Shown here: piece after piece, positions 22,775-31,329 of the stretch
Layout: each line of letters starts with the position of its first letter
Numbering within the stretch: position 1 is the stretch's first letter
Assembly (NCBI GenBank): GCA_963759545.1
Contig: CAVXAB010000029.1
Coordinates: 1 to 64,000 of the forward strand
DNA: 64,000 nt
Source of the DNA: Trebonia sp963759545
GTDB taxonomy: Bacteria > Actinomycetota > Actinomycetes > Streptosporangiales > Streptosporangiaceae
Direction of reading: 5' to 3'
Made by a program: the position numbers and the translations under genes
The notes under the pieces: generated by a model
Told to the model about the DNA's origin: nothing
The model's input: the letters and a program-made list of their open reading frames with translations, nothing else
Database searches by the model: none

Positions 22775-24245
22775 GCTGATCACCTCCGGCGCGTTCGCGC
22801 CACTGCGTGGATACCTGGGCACTGACGACCTCGCGGCGGTCGCCGAGCGCGGCGAGCTGGCCGACGGCGCTCCGTGGCCGGTTCCAGTCACGCTCACCGT
22901 CCCGGTCGCGGCGGTTCCAGCAGGCGCGAGCCGGCTGGTGCTGCAGGACCCGGAAGGGTCGCCGCTCGCCGTCGTCGAGATCACCGAACGGGTGCCCGCC
23001 TCCGGCGGGTCGGCGCTCCGCCTGGCGGGGCCGGTCACCGCGCTGCGCCCGCCCGAGCACGGGCCGTTCCGCGCGCTGCGCAGGACGCCCGCCGACGTCC
23101 GCGCCGAGCTTGGCGCTGGCCTCAGCACGGGACGCGTGCTTGCGCTGACGACCAGGCGGCCGCTCGGCCAGCGGCAGATCGGCCAGCTCAGGCACCTCGC
23201 CGACCAGCTGCGCGCGCGCATCTTGCTGCTGCCGCTGGTGGCGGGAAAGGCCGAGGTGGTGACCCGGCAGGAGTCCCTGGTCCGCGCCGTCCTCGCCGCG
23301 GCCGAGCAGCTTCCCGCGAGCACGCTTGTCGTCCCTGTGCCGCTGCCACCGCGCGCCGACCCCGCGGCGGACCTGCTCGCCCGCGCCGTGGTCGCAGCAG
23401 GCTACGGTGCCACCCACCTCCTAGTGGATGCGGGTGACCAGGGAGCAGTAAGCCGAAGTCGTTCGGATGCCGCTGATTTTGATCTTTCCAAGCTCGGCAT
23501 CGAGATCCTGGCGGAAGGCGAGTGGGCCTACGACCCGGCGGCCGAGGTCTGGCGGCCGCTCGGCCTGATCGAGCCCGGGCTAGAGCGGGGCGACTTGTCG
23601 GACGGCGAGCTCGGCGAGCTGCTCGACTCGGGCGACGAGGTGCCCGCCTGGCTGATGCCCGCCCGCGTGGCTGAGGAGCTGCGCCGGGCCAGGCCGCCGC
23701 GCGCCAGGCGCGGCGTCGTCGTGTTCTTCACCGGGCTGTCGGGTTCCGGGAAGTCCACGCTCGCCAGGGACCTGCGCGACGCGCTGCTCGAGCGCGGCGA
23801 CCGTACCGTGTCGCTGCTCGACGGCGACCTGGTGCGGCGGCTGCTCTCCGCCGGGCTCACGTTCTCGCGGGAGGACAGGGACCTGAACATCGCCCGCATC
23901 GGGTACGTGGCCGCCGAGGTCGCGCGGCATGGCGGGATCGCCATCTGCGCGCCGATCGCCCCGTACGCGGCGGCCCGCGCCGGGGTGCGCAAGATGGTCG
24001 CGGAGACGGGCGACTTCGTGCTCGTGCACGTGTCGACGCCGCTTGAGGTATGCGAGGCACGCGACCGCAAGGGGCTGTACGCGCAGGCGCGCGCCGGGGT
24101 CATCGGCTCGTTCACCGGGATCTCCGACCCCTACGAGGAGCCGGACGACGCCGACCTGGCGATCGACACGTCGGTGGTGTCCAGGCACGACGCGGTCGCG
24201 GCGGTGCTCGCCCACCTCACGCGCGGCGGCTGGCTGGCTTCCTAG
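22698..24245 (+). CDS. cysC: Degenerate ATP-sulfurylase domain fused to APS kinase
   Basis: 515 residues from GTG 22698 (AGGGGGA upstream). Residues 1-330 align in layout with ATP sulfurylase, but the catalytic motif QTRNPxHRAH appears as TTRRPLGQRQ, and the later HPLVG and GRDHAG motifs read LPLVAG and VDAGDQ. That domain is therefore probably inactive. Residues 335-515 are a normal APS kinase: Walker A GLSGSGKST, LLDGDLVRR, EDRDLNIARIG and CAPIAPYAAAR. It should make PAPS from APS supplied by another sulfurylase. It ends in a four-base convergent overlap with the DUF4229 gene. Confidence 0.82.
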   Translation: MTDQLPAELADWPAWTPGEEQLGELELITSGAFAPLRGYLGTDDLAAVAERGELADGAPWPVPVTLTVPVAAVPAGASRLVLQDPEGSPLAVVEITERVPASGGSALRLAGPVTALRPPEHGPFRALRRTPADVRAELGAGLSTGRVLALTTRRPLGQRQIGQLRHLADQLRARILLLPLVAGKAEVVTRQESLVRAVLAAAEQLPASTLVVPVPLPPRADPAADLLARAVVAAGYGATHLLVDAGDQGAVSRSRSDAADFDLSKLGIEILAEGEWAYDPAAEVWRPLGLIEPGLERGDLSDGELGELLDSGDEVPAWLMPARVAEELRRARPPRARRGVVVFFTGLSGSGKSTLARDLRDALLERGDRTVSLLDGDLVRRLLSAGLTFSREDRDLNIARIGYVAAEVARHGGIAICAPIAPYAAARAGVRKMVAETGDFVLVHVSTPLEVCEARDRKGLYAQARAGVIGSFTGISDPYEEPDDADLAIDTSVVSRHDAVAAVLAHLTRGGWLAS

Positions 24246-24550
24246 TTGGCCTGGACGGTTTCTTCTTCTTCGTCCCCGGCGTCCTCGGCCTTGGTGCCCT
24301 CGTCGAGGCGGTCGCGGAAATCGGTGACCTTCGAGCCGGCCTTGGACAGGCGTCCGTTCAGCCTGTCGGCGATGATCGCGCGCTGCTTGTTCAGCAGGAT
24401 GTAGCTGGCGAGGGCACTGATGACCAGGCCGAGGGCGAGCAGCAGGACGCCGCGCGCCCCGGCCAAGTACAGCAGGATCACCGCGCAGCCGAACATCAGG
24501 ATGCGGGCGGACGTATAGGCAAGGATGCTTGTCCAGGTTCTGCTCTTCAT
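24242..24550 (-). CDS. DUF4229-type small membrane protein
   Basis: 102 residues with two closely spaced hydrophobic helices (about residues 8-30 and 33-54) and a cytosolic acidic/basic tail ending DEEEETVQAN. This is the pattern of the actinobacterial DUF4229 family; function unknown. It begins five bases downstream of the dehydratase gene on the same strand, so they are one unit, and its end overlaps the opposite sulfate-activation gene by four bases. Confidence 0.78.
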   Translation of the reverse strand: MKSRTWTSILAYTSARILMFGCAVILLYLAGARGVLLLALGLVISALASYILLNKQRAIIADRLNGRLSKAGSKVTDFRDRLDEGTKAEDAGDEEEETVQAN

Positions 24551-24554
24551 AGCA

Positions 24555-25592
24555 CTACCCAGTGTAGGACTCCGTCTGGAGGATCTCGGTCAGCAGGGTT
24601 GGGTCGATGTTGCCGCCGGAGAGCACCGCGACGACCGGTTGTTCCGCGGCTGAAGTGATGCCCAGCTCGCTGGGATCACGGTACAACGCGGCGGCGACCG
24701 CGACCGCGCCGCCCGGCTCGGCGATCAGCCTGGCCTGCCTGGCGAGCTGGCGGATCGCGGCAAGCATCTCATCCTCGGAGACGGTGACGATGTCGTCGAC
24801 GTACGCCTGGATGTGCGGGAAGTTCAGCTCGCCGACCTGCTCGACGCGGAGCGCGTCGGCCTTCGTGCGCGAGGTCTGCGCGGGCGTCCAGGCCACCCGG
24901 GTGCCAGCGCGCAGCGAGTCGCGGGCGTCGGCGGCCAGCTCCGGCTCCACCCCGATGACCCTGGTGCCTGGCAGCAGGACCTTGACCGCGACCGCGATGC
25001 CCGAGATGAGGCCGCCGCCGCTGATCGGTACGAGGACGGCGGCAGGCGGCTTGGCCCCCTGGAGCGGCCCGGTGGTGAAGTCCTCGGCGATCTCCAGGCC
25101 GATCGTGCCCTGCCCGGCGATCACGTCCCTGTCGTCGAACGGCGCGACCGGGTGGTAGCCCCGGACCCTGGCGATCTCGTCGGTGGCCGCGACCCTGGCG
25201 GCGAGCGTCGGCTCGACCCAGACAAGTTCCGCCCCGGTCGAGGCGATCGCGTCGGTCTTGACCGCGGGCGCGTTCTTCGGGACGACGATGGCGGCGCCGA
25301 TGCCGAGCAGCCGTGCCGCGTACGCCACGGCGAACCCGTGATTGCCGCTTGAGTGCGCGACCACCCCGGCCGGCAAGGCGCAAGAATCCAGGCCGCGCGT
25401 GACCGCGTAGACGGCGTTGTAGGCGCCGCGCAGCTTGAACGCGCCGGTCGGCTGCAGCGACTCCGGCTTGATCAGCAGGGTGCTCGCCGCCTTGACTTGC
25501 CCGGTGAACGGGATCAGCGGGGTACGGACCGCCACGCCGCGGAGCCTGACGGCAGCGGCGCCTATCTCTTCAAGGGACACAAGCTCAGCCAC
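24555..25592 (-). CDS. Threonine/serine dehydratase-like PLP enzyme
   Basis: 345 residues, fold type II PLP. SLQPTGAFKLRGA (near residue 50) carries the Schiff-base lysine, HSSGNHGFAVAYAA the phosphate-proximal loop, and PISGGGLISGIA the glycine-rich cofactor loop. No C-terminal ACT domain is present, so it resembles catabolic threonine ammonia-lyase or serine racemase rather than the feedback-regulated IlvA. It deaminates L-Thr or L-Ser; the preferred substrate cannot be told. Confidence 0.85.
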   Translation of the reverse strand: MAELVSLEEIGAAAVRLRGVAVRTPLIPFTGQVKAASTLLIKPESLQPTGAFKLRGAYNAVYAVTRGLDSCALPAGVVAHSSGNHGFAVAYAARLLGIGAAIVVPKNAPAVKTDAIASTGAELVWVEPTLAARVAATDEIARVRGYHPVAPFDDRDVIAGQGTIGLEIAEDFTTGPLQGAKPPAAVLVPISGGGLISGIAVAVKVLLPGTRVIGVEPELAADARDSLRAGTRVAWTPAQTSRTKADALRVEQVGELNFPHIQAYVDDIVTVSEDEMLAAIRQLARQARLIAEPGGAVAVAAALYRDPSELGITSAAEQPVVAVLSGGNIDPTLLTEILQTESYTG

Positions 25593-25769
25593 GCCGCTAC
25601 CCTAGCGGAGACCGGGCGCCCGTCTAACGACACGTCGTACCTGGACTACTCGCGGGTCACCTAGAGCGACCAGCGAATCGCTAAGCTAATTTCCCGAAAT
25701 CTAGGCAGAAAGTACTCGTTTGTCGCCAAACTAGGGGCATACTCCGACCGAGTACTGAGGAGATGGAAC

Positions 25770-25982
25770 TTGGACGGCAACAATGAGCGGCTGCTCACCC
25801 CTGGGGAAGTAGCCGCCCTGTTCCGGGTGGATCCGAAGACCGTCACGCGCTGGGCCGCGTCCGGACGGATCACCAGCATCCGCACGCCCGGCGGGCACCG
25901 ACGGTTCCGGGAATCCGAGGTGCGCGCCCTGCTGCGCGGTGACAGTGAAGCTTCACCTGAAGGCCACCCCGCGGCATCCTAG
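25770..25982 (+). CDS. bldC: BldC-type MerR-like transcriptional regulator
   Basis: 70 residues. The whole protein is a winged HTH: LLTPGEVAALFRVDPKTVTRWA, then TPGGHRRFRESEVRALL, nearly identical in pattern to Streptomyces BldC, which binds direct repeats cooperatively and controls development. There is no effector domain. The start is the TTG at 25770, with GAGGAG upstream; the ATG at 25763 is in another frame and stops at once. It is a single gene facing away from the dehydratase. Confidence 0.88.
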   Translation: MDGNNERLLTPGEVAALFRVDPKTVTRWAASGRITSIRTPGGHRRFRESEVRALLRGDSEASPEGHPAAS

Positions 25983-26041
25983 CTGGGGGCTTTCTCCTGC
26001 CGGGCGGGCCGCGGAGCGCGGCACGCCCGGTCACTCAGGCC

Positions 26042-26317
26042 TTATTCCGGCTCGGGGTCGTCGCCTGGCCAGTAATGGTCACCGACGAGCCGCGCGAACT
26101 CCTGGAACTCACGCAGGAGCGCGGCGTCGCCCGCGCGCCACTGGTCCTTGCGCTCCTCGACCTCGTCGGGGGTGAGCGCCTGCTCGGCCAGCCTGGCGTA
26201 CTCGGTGTCCTCCGGCCCGATCTCCACGTATACATCGCCGATGAGCCGCCCGTCCCCCGTGTGGACGGCGGTCTGCGGAACCTGCAGGTTACCGTTCGGT
26301 AGTCGTATGACGAACAT
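26042..26317 (-). CDS. Small acidic protein paired with the metallopeptidase
   Basis: 91 residues, acidic, with no signal or membrane segment. The N-terminus MFVIRLPNGNLQVPQ looks like a beta-strand domain; the C-terminus is helical and ends in Asp/Glu/Pro. I know no family for it. It starts ten bases after the stop of the upstream HExxH metallopeptidase gene on the same strand. A regulator, inhibitor or immunity role is inference from the pairing and charge. Confidence 0.6.
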   Translation of the reverse strand: MFVIRLPNGNLQVPQTAVHTGDGRLIGDVYVEIGPEDTEYARLAEQALTPDEVEERKDQWRAGDAALLREFQEFARLVGDHYWPGDDPEPE

Positions 26318-26327
26318 CGCAGCTCAC

Positions 26328-27627
26328 CTAGATGCCATAACGCCGGTTGAAATACAGCATCACCCGGAGTGCGATCCGGGTGTTACCGCTCAGCATGTCG
26401 ACCAGCGCAGGCCGCTGCGCTGAAGCGATCGCGGCGAACGAGTCCGCGAAGAACTCCTTTCGGCCGAGACCGCCACGCTGGCGGTGGAAGTCACTCGCGA
26501 CAAATGGCTGACACTGGTCGTATATAAGCCTGAACTCAGCCGAATCAGATTGCCACTTTCCTGGCGGACTGTCCAGGTCGTCCAGCGCATGGCCGACCTC
26601 ATGGCAGATCACGTCGGGCGTCGGCGAGGGCCGCGTGCCCACCACGATCTTGCGGTCACCGTACGCGCCCGCGCAGGCGTCCCATGTCGCCTTGCCCGAC
26701 GGCAGCGGCACGCCGTGCAGCGCGGCCATGTCGTCGAGGTCGGGCACCCCGCCGATGCCAACGTAAATGCCGTCGAGCCCGGCGGCGAGCTTCTCCTGCA
26801 ACTGCCTGGGAAACTCGGCAAGCCGGTCGATCGCGGCGATCGCCTGCGGCGGCGGCACGGCCTTCGCGGCATCCCACTGCCGCCACAGGATCGACTCAAG
26901 CGGGCCGCAGTTGCGCCGCCCGTCTCCCGTCACCGGGTGGCCGTTCGGGTGCGGCGCGGCGAACGGCAGCAGCGCGCGGGTGCCGTTCGCGGGCGTCGCT
27001 GGCCGCCTTGGCCTGCGCCTTCTTGACCGATGCGCCATTGCGGCCCGCGGCCACGGCCTGGCCGGCCTGGGCCGCCTGACCGGCTTGGGCCGCCTGACCG
27101 GCCAGGCGCCTGGCCGCCGGCGGGCCGCCGACGACCTGGTACCACGGCTGGCGCGGCGCCTGCGCGGGCCGTCCAGGCGGAGCGGCACCGGAGGCCTGGT
27201 CCGCATCGGGTTGCGGGCGCGTGGCCGTGTCGAGCGGTGCGGCGCCGAATGGCGCCTCCCTGATCCGTGCCCGCCCGACGCCGCCGCCCTGGCCGGGCGT
27301 GTAGTTCCTTGGCAGCGGCGGCAGGGCCGCACCGCCTGGCCGCACGCCTGAAGTGCGCGGTGCGAGCCTTGGGGGCTGCACGTCGCGGCGCGGCAGCCCC
27401 GCGGGCGGCTGCAGGGGCGGTGGCGGCTGCGAGCGCCCTGTGTTGGTAGATACAGCGACACCAGCGACCGCGCGGTTGCGGGGCTGGCCGCCGACAGCGT
27501 TACGGCGATGCCGGCCGCTGGCTTCCGCTCCGCTGGCCCGGGAGTCCCGTGACCTGCCATCACGCTCGCCCTGCGAACCGAAACGCCAGCTGACGAGCCG
27601 GCGAAGCCGCTCGAAAAGGCGTAGCCG
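26328..27627 (-). CDS. Pro/Ala-rich zinc metallopeptidase (lethal-factor-like), frameshift near 26990
   Basis: The frame starts with MRLRLFERLRRLVSWRFG. A low-complexity region of about 200 residues rich in Pro, Ala, Gly and Gln follows, including AQAGQAAQAG repeats. Near 26985-27000 the reading frame changes. The C-terminal domain begins around CGPLESILWRQWDAA, has the zinc motif HEVGHALDD and then EFFADSFAAIAS, whose Glu is the likely third ligand; this arrangement matches the anthrax lethal factor C-terminal type. A secretion signal is not evident, though the Arg-rich start and Trp-containing helix could associate with the membrane. Followed by the small acidic gene. Confidence 0.65.
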
Positions 27628-27778
27628 CATTCTGGGACTCCCTGTTGTCGCGCCCAATCACAGGGTATTCCTGATCGGCTCGCACGTCACCCCGGGTGAC
27701 AGACCGCTACTAAACAGGCAGGTGGGAAAGAATGAGCATTCCTATGCGTGACAGGGACCAGGACGTTAGGCTTTCGCC

Positions 27779-28189
27779 ATGTTTCTGTCAGGTGTCCTGT
27801 TTGTCCTTTTCCTGGCAGGTTGCTGGCTTTACTGCCTGACCGACGCCGCTCTCACTCCCGCGGCGGAGTTCCCAGGGATGCGCAAGCCCGTGTGGATCAC
27901 CGCCATCGCCGTGACGTTCATCGTGGGGGCCATCGCCTGGGTCATCGCGCGCAAGAGGTGGCGCGCCGGGTACCGGCCGCTCCGGTCGGCCGCGCACCCC
28001 TCACTCACTGGCTGGCACTACCCGGAGACAGCCGACACGGCCTTCCGCAGCGCTCCTAAAGACGCCGCCGAGGCCCTGGCCCGCCACCCGGCGACCCGTT
28101 CGAAGAACACGCCCGCCGTTCCCATCGGCCCGGACGACGATCCCGAGTTCCTCCGCGAACTCGCCCAGCGGATCCGCGGCGAGCAGTAA
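27779..28189 (+). CDS. PLDc_N-type small membrane protein
   Basis: 136 residues: two N-terminal membrane helices (about residues 3-20 and 38-58) separated by YCLTDAALTP, followed by WVIARKRWR and a cytosolic Pro/Ala-rich tail. This is the pattern of the phospholipase-D-nuclease N-terminal domain family, small proteins often found near cytochrome c assembly genes in actinobacteria. Function unknown. It converges with ccsB across a 317-base gap. Confidence 0.75.
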   Translation: MFLSGVLFVLFLAGCWLYCLTDAALTPAAEFPGMRKPVWITAIAVTFIVGAIAWVIARKRWRAGYRPLRSAAHPSLTGWHYPETADTAFRSAPKDAAEALARHPATRSKNTPAVPIGPDDDPEFLRELAQRIRGEQ

Positions 28190-28506
28190 GCACGCCGGTT
28201 CGGCACCTGTCCTTCTGAGGCCCATCGCCGCGATGACCCACAATCACGGGCGGCTGCCGTGCCGCGATCACTACAGCGATTGAACGGGCAGGTTCGTTCC
28301 TGGCGCGCCCGCAACCCATTGGCAAAAGGGACATTTCTCTCGCGCCGCCGGGGTGCCGGGACACGTCACGAAGACAGCGGATCGTTGTCCACGCCATAGC
28401 GTGGTCAACGATCCGCTATCCCTGTCACGCACCACGGGCTGCCCGGTTTGCCGTGGTTTGCGCCAGTCACGCTGGCACTTCAATTTTTGTAAGTGCGGCT
28501 GCAGTG
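28190..28506. other. Convergent intergenic region with palindrome and hairpin
   Basis: 317 bases between two converging genes, without a credible coding frame. It holds the 42-bp imperfect palindrome at 28376-28417 and a smaller hairpin GCACTT-N10-AAGTGC at 28475-28496 with T5 in the loop. Either could end transcription from both sides. Confidence 0.5.
28376..28417. repeat. 42-bp near-perfect palindrome
   Basis: Arms AGCGGATCGTTGTCCACGC and GCGTGGTCAACGATCCGCT pair over 19 positions with one mismatch around a four-base CATA loop. It lies between the convergent PLDc_N-type gene and ccsB. Size and design match two other palindromes near 34.4 and 34.7 kb, though the sequence differs. It may act as a bidirectional terminator. 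Confidence 0.65.
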
Positions 28507-29562
28507 TTAGCTGACGCCCGCGTAAGAGTGCATGCCGGTGATGAAGACCTGCACGATGAGCATGTTGGTTATCAGGCTGGCGAAGCCGAGCAGCTGGATG
28601 TAGTGGGCACGGGCGCCGCGCCAGCCGGCCGTGGCCCTGGCGTGCAGGTAGGCCGCGTAGATCACCCAGGTGATGAACGCCCAGGTCTCGACCGGGTCCC
28701 AGCCCCAGTAGCGGCCCCAGGCCTGGTCCGCCCAGATGGCGCCCGCGATGACGCCGAAGGTCCAGACGGGGAACCCGAAGACGACCGTCCGGTAGGTCAG
28801 CTTGTCGAGCTGCGCCGCCGACGGGATCCGCGCGATCAGCCCGTTCCCCGGCTCGGCCTTGCCCGCCGCGACTCGCTTCCTGTACCGCTCGGCGACCAGG
28901 TACATGATGCCGAGTACCGCCGCGACGAAGAAGATGCCCGTGGCCAGGGTCATCGCCGTGACGTGGACGGACAGCCAGTAAGACTGCAGCGCCGGCACCA
29001 GCGGCCCGGCCGGGGTGTTGATGAGCGCCTCGGCTAGGCCAAGCGCGACGACCACCGCGCCCATCACGAACACGCCGAGTGCCCAGGCGCGGTACCGCAC
29101 GACGATGTAGCAGAAGAAGATCGCGGCCACGCAGGTCAGCGCCGTGATGAACTCGTACATGTTGCCCCAGGGAGCGCGGTGCACCGCGAGCCCGCGGGTG
29201 ATCACCGCCACCAGGTGCGCGAGCGCGCCGAGGGCGCTGAACGCCACGGCGGCGCGGACCCACGGTCCCGCTGCCCAGAGGGCCTTGAACGCGCCTGCCC
29301 GGGGAGCCGGCGCCGCCGGGACCGCGGTGGCCGCCTGGGCGGCAGTGTCGGAGACCGAGGCCCCGCCAGCCGAACCCGCGCCGACGGTCGCCAGCTGGGC
29401 GGTGGCAGGGACCGCGGCCTTCGCGGCCTTCGCGGCCGCCGTCCGGCGCGGCCGCCCGAAGGCGTAGTCACCGGCGAAGGCGATCACCGCCAGCGAGTAG
29501 ATCAGCAGCGCCGCGGTCAGGAAGTCGCTGCTCGCTTGCGCGAAGCCAAGGTTAACGGACAC
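28507..29562 (-). CDS. ccsB: Cytochrome c biogenesis protein CcsB (ResC)
   Basis: 351 residues, multi-spanning. The heme-handling motif WGRYWGWDPVETWAFITW lies near residue 268, and a conserved histidine occurs in HLVAVITRGLA and in LSVHVTAMTLA. With ResB it forms the system II complex that carries heme out and ligates it to apocytochromes. The start is GTG 29562 with TAGGAG upstream. A complete structured repeat (29576-29670) separates it from resB on the same strand. Confidence 0.92.
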   Translation of the reverse strand: MSVNLGFAQASSDFLTAALLIYSLAVIAFAGDYAFGRPRRTAAAKAAKAAVPATAQLATVGAGSAGGASVSDTAAQAATAVPAAPAPRAGAFKALWAAGPWVRAAVAFSALGALAHLVAVITRGLAVHRAPWGNMYEFITALTCVAAIFFCYIVVRYRAWALGVFVMGAVVVALGLAEALINTPAGPLVPALQSYWLSVHVTAMTLATGIFFVAAVLGIMYLVAERYRKRVAAGKAEPGNGLIARIPSAAQLDKLTYRTVVFGFPVWTFGVIAGAIWADQAWGRYWGWDPVETWAFITWVIYAAYLHARATAGWRGARAHYIQLLGFASLITNMLIVQVFITGMHSYAGVS

Positions 29563-29575
29563 GAGCGGCTCCTAT

Positions 29576-29670
29576 CTCCCGGGGGGACGACCCCCCGTAC
29601 CCCCCGCTGTCGGCTCGTCCGGGCCTGATCGCAAAGACCGCGATTTTCTCAGGCCCGCCCGAGCCGACGG
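29576..29670 (-). repeat. Structured intercistronic repeat, copy A
   Basis: The + strand reads CTCCCGGGGGGACGACCCCCC, a GTACCCCCCG spacer, then an outer stem GTCGGCTC (29609-29616) paired with GAGCCGAC (29661-29668), enclosing GGGCCTGATCGC and GCGATT..CTCAGGCCC. Copies B (31932-32026) and C (42949-43040) share the layout, but their outer stem sequence differs while pairing is kept. It sits between resB and ccsB. Confidence 0.8.
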
Positions 29671-29682
29671 AGGGTGTGGCAA

Positions 29683-31329
29683 TCATGATTTTTCCGTTGA
29701 CTTGGCCTCCCGGGGGGACGATCCCCCGGGCTCCGCCGCGGCGATCTCCGTGGCCAGCTCCGCGAACTCTTCCTCGAACCCGCCGCTGGCGTCGGATCTG
29801 GTCAGGCCGCCGACCGTGACGACGGACCCGGCACCGGATGCCGCGGGCACGGCACGGACGAACACCCGCCGCCGCCGCACGAAGAAGGAAACCAGCAGCC
29901 CGGCGAGTGCCAGGATGCCGCACACGAGCGCGGGCACCTGGCCCGGGTCGTAGGTGATGGCCAGCGATGCCCACTGCTTGACGCCGACGAACGTGATCGA
30001 CCCCTTGCCGCCGGGCAGCGTCCACGTCTGGCCGGGGAGCAGCAGGCGCGGCGACCCGGAGACCTTCGTCATCCCGGTCGTGTCGAGCTGGTAGACCGAC
30101 TGCGGCACCCCGGAGTTCAGGCCGAGGTTCCCCGAGTAACCGATCAGCGATACCGCAGGGGCGTCGGCGGCCGGGAAGATCGACTCAACCGTCCCGTTGA
30201 CCGGGATCGCGGTGGGCACGAATACGCCCATGAAGCCGAGCGAGGCGTCGGGGGCCTTGACGACCCCGTCGGAGAGGAAGGTGGCCGTGTTAGCCGGGAT
30301 GAACGGGGTCGCCTCCTGGTACGCGACCTTGCCGTCGGCCCCGGTGACCTTGAACTCCGGCGCGTAGCCGTGCCCGATCAGGTACACCTTCAGCGAGTCC
30401 ACCGACAGCGGGTCGTTGATCCGGATGTGGTACGTCCCCGGGTTGGCACCTGGCGACGACCTGTACGTGACGTCGGCGTCGAAGTTCGAGGGCTGGCCGC
30501 GAGACTGGCCCGACTCGATGTAGCTCGCGGTGAACTTGTTCAGGGTCATCGTGAACGGCGGGAGGTCGGAGCCGGAGACGAGTCGCCCCGGGTGGAACTC
30601 ATCGAGCGCGGAGGTTGTGTCCGCGAACGTCTGTCCCTCGACGAGCAGCTTGTCGGCCTTGTAGCCGAAGAGGCCGCCGGCCGCGATCGAGAGCAGCACG
30701 CCGAGCAGCGACAGGTGGAACAGCAGGTTGCCGACCTCGCGCAGGTACCCCTTCTCCGCCGACACCCATTGATCAGGGCCGTCCGCCGCCGACCGCCGCA
30801 GCCGGAACCGCTGCCCGCCGAGCACCGCGACCGCCCCGTCGACCGCGGCCGCGGGCGACAGCGCGGAGGAGTAGGACGACGACTGCGGCAGCCGCGCCAG
30901 GTTCCGCGGTGCGCGCGGCGGCGGCGTCCTTGCCGAGCCGACGAGCCGGAAGGTCCGCGGCACCACGCACCCGACGAGCGAGGCGAAGAGCAGCAGGTAG
31001 ATCGCCGCGAACCAGGGCGCGGCGAACACGTTGAACAGTCCGAGGTGGTTCAGCCAGGGCGCGAGACTGGGATGCGAGGTGTAGTACTGCTGCACCGCGG
31101 CCGGGTCGGTCCCCTGCTGCGGCAGCACAGAACCGGGGATCGAGCCGAGTGCGAGCAGGAACAGCAGGATCAGCGCGGTCCGCATGGAGGTGAGCTGCCG
31201 CCACCCCCAGCGCAGCCAGCCGGCATTGGCTGTTGTCCCCTGGGAGGGCGACCCCCCAGGACCTTGCGTGGCTTCGCTCTCGGCCGCAACGGACTCTGGC
31301 TGGGACTGGGGAGCGTGGACGTCTGTCAT
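29683..31329 (-). CDS. resB: Cytochrome c biogenesis protein ResB (Ccs1)
   Basis: 548 residues. Membrane helices occur near residues 48-70, 102-125 and 205-225 and close to the C-terminus (VPALVCGILALAGLLVSFF), with a large external domain between the last two, as in the family. It binds heme with CcsB. It overlaps resA by four bases (ATGA). Its N-terminal GGSPSQGTT and C-terminal GGSSPREAKSTEKS tails are encoded by partial repeat copies, which may have lengthened the protein. No ccdA gene lies between resA and resB. Confidence 0.92.
   Translation of the reverse strand: MTDVHAPQSQPESVAAESEATQGPGGSPSQGTTANAGWLRWGWRQLTSMRTALILLFLLALGSIPGSVLPQQGTDPAAVQQYYTSHPSLAPWLNHLGLFNVFAAPWFAAIYLLLFASLVGCVVPRTFRLVGSARTPPPRAPRNLARLPQSSSYSSALSPAAAVDGAVAVLGGQRFRLRRSAADGPDQWVSAEKGYLREVGNLLFHLSLLGVLLSIAAGGLFGYKADKLLVEGQTFADTTSALDEFHPGRLVSGSDLPPFTMTLNKFTASYIESGQSRGQPSNFDADVTYRSSPGANPGTYHIRINDPLSVDSLKVYLIGHGYAPEFKVTGADGKVAYQEATPFIPANTATFLSDGVVKAPDASLGFMGVFVPTAIPVNGTVESIFPAADAPAVSLIGYSGNLGLNSGVPQSVYQLDTTGMTKVSGSPRLLLPGQTWTLPGGKGSITFVGVKQWASLAITYDPGQVPALVCGILALAGLLVSFFVRRRRVFVRAVPAASGAGSVVTVGGLTRSDASGGFEEEFAELATEIAAAEPGGSSPREAKSTEKS
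29707..29730. repeat. Partial copy of the structured repeat inside the end of resB
   Basis: CTCCCGGGGGGACGATCCCC followed by CGGG matches the first block of the structured repeat without the large hairpin. It encodes GGSSPRE in the last codons of ResB. Confidence 0.65.
31237..31260. repeat. Partial copy of the structured repeat inside the start of resB
   Basis: CCCCTGGGAGGGCGACCCCC then CAGG forms a short G/C hairpin related to the first block of the repeat. It encodes part of the Gly/Ser/Pro/Gln tract in the ResB N-terminus before the first membrane helix. Confidence 0.5.
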
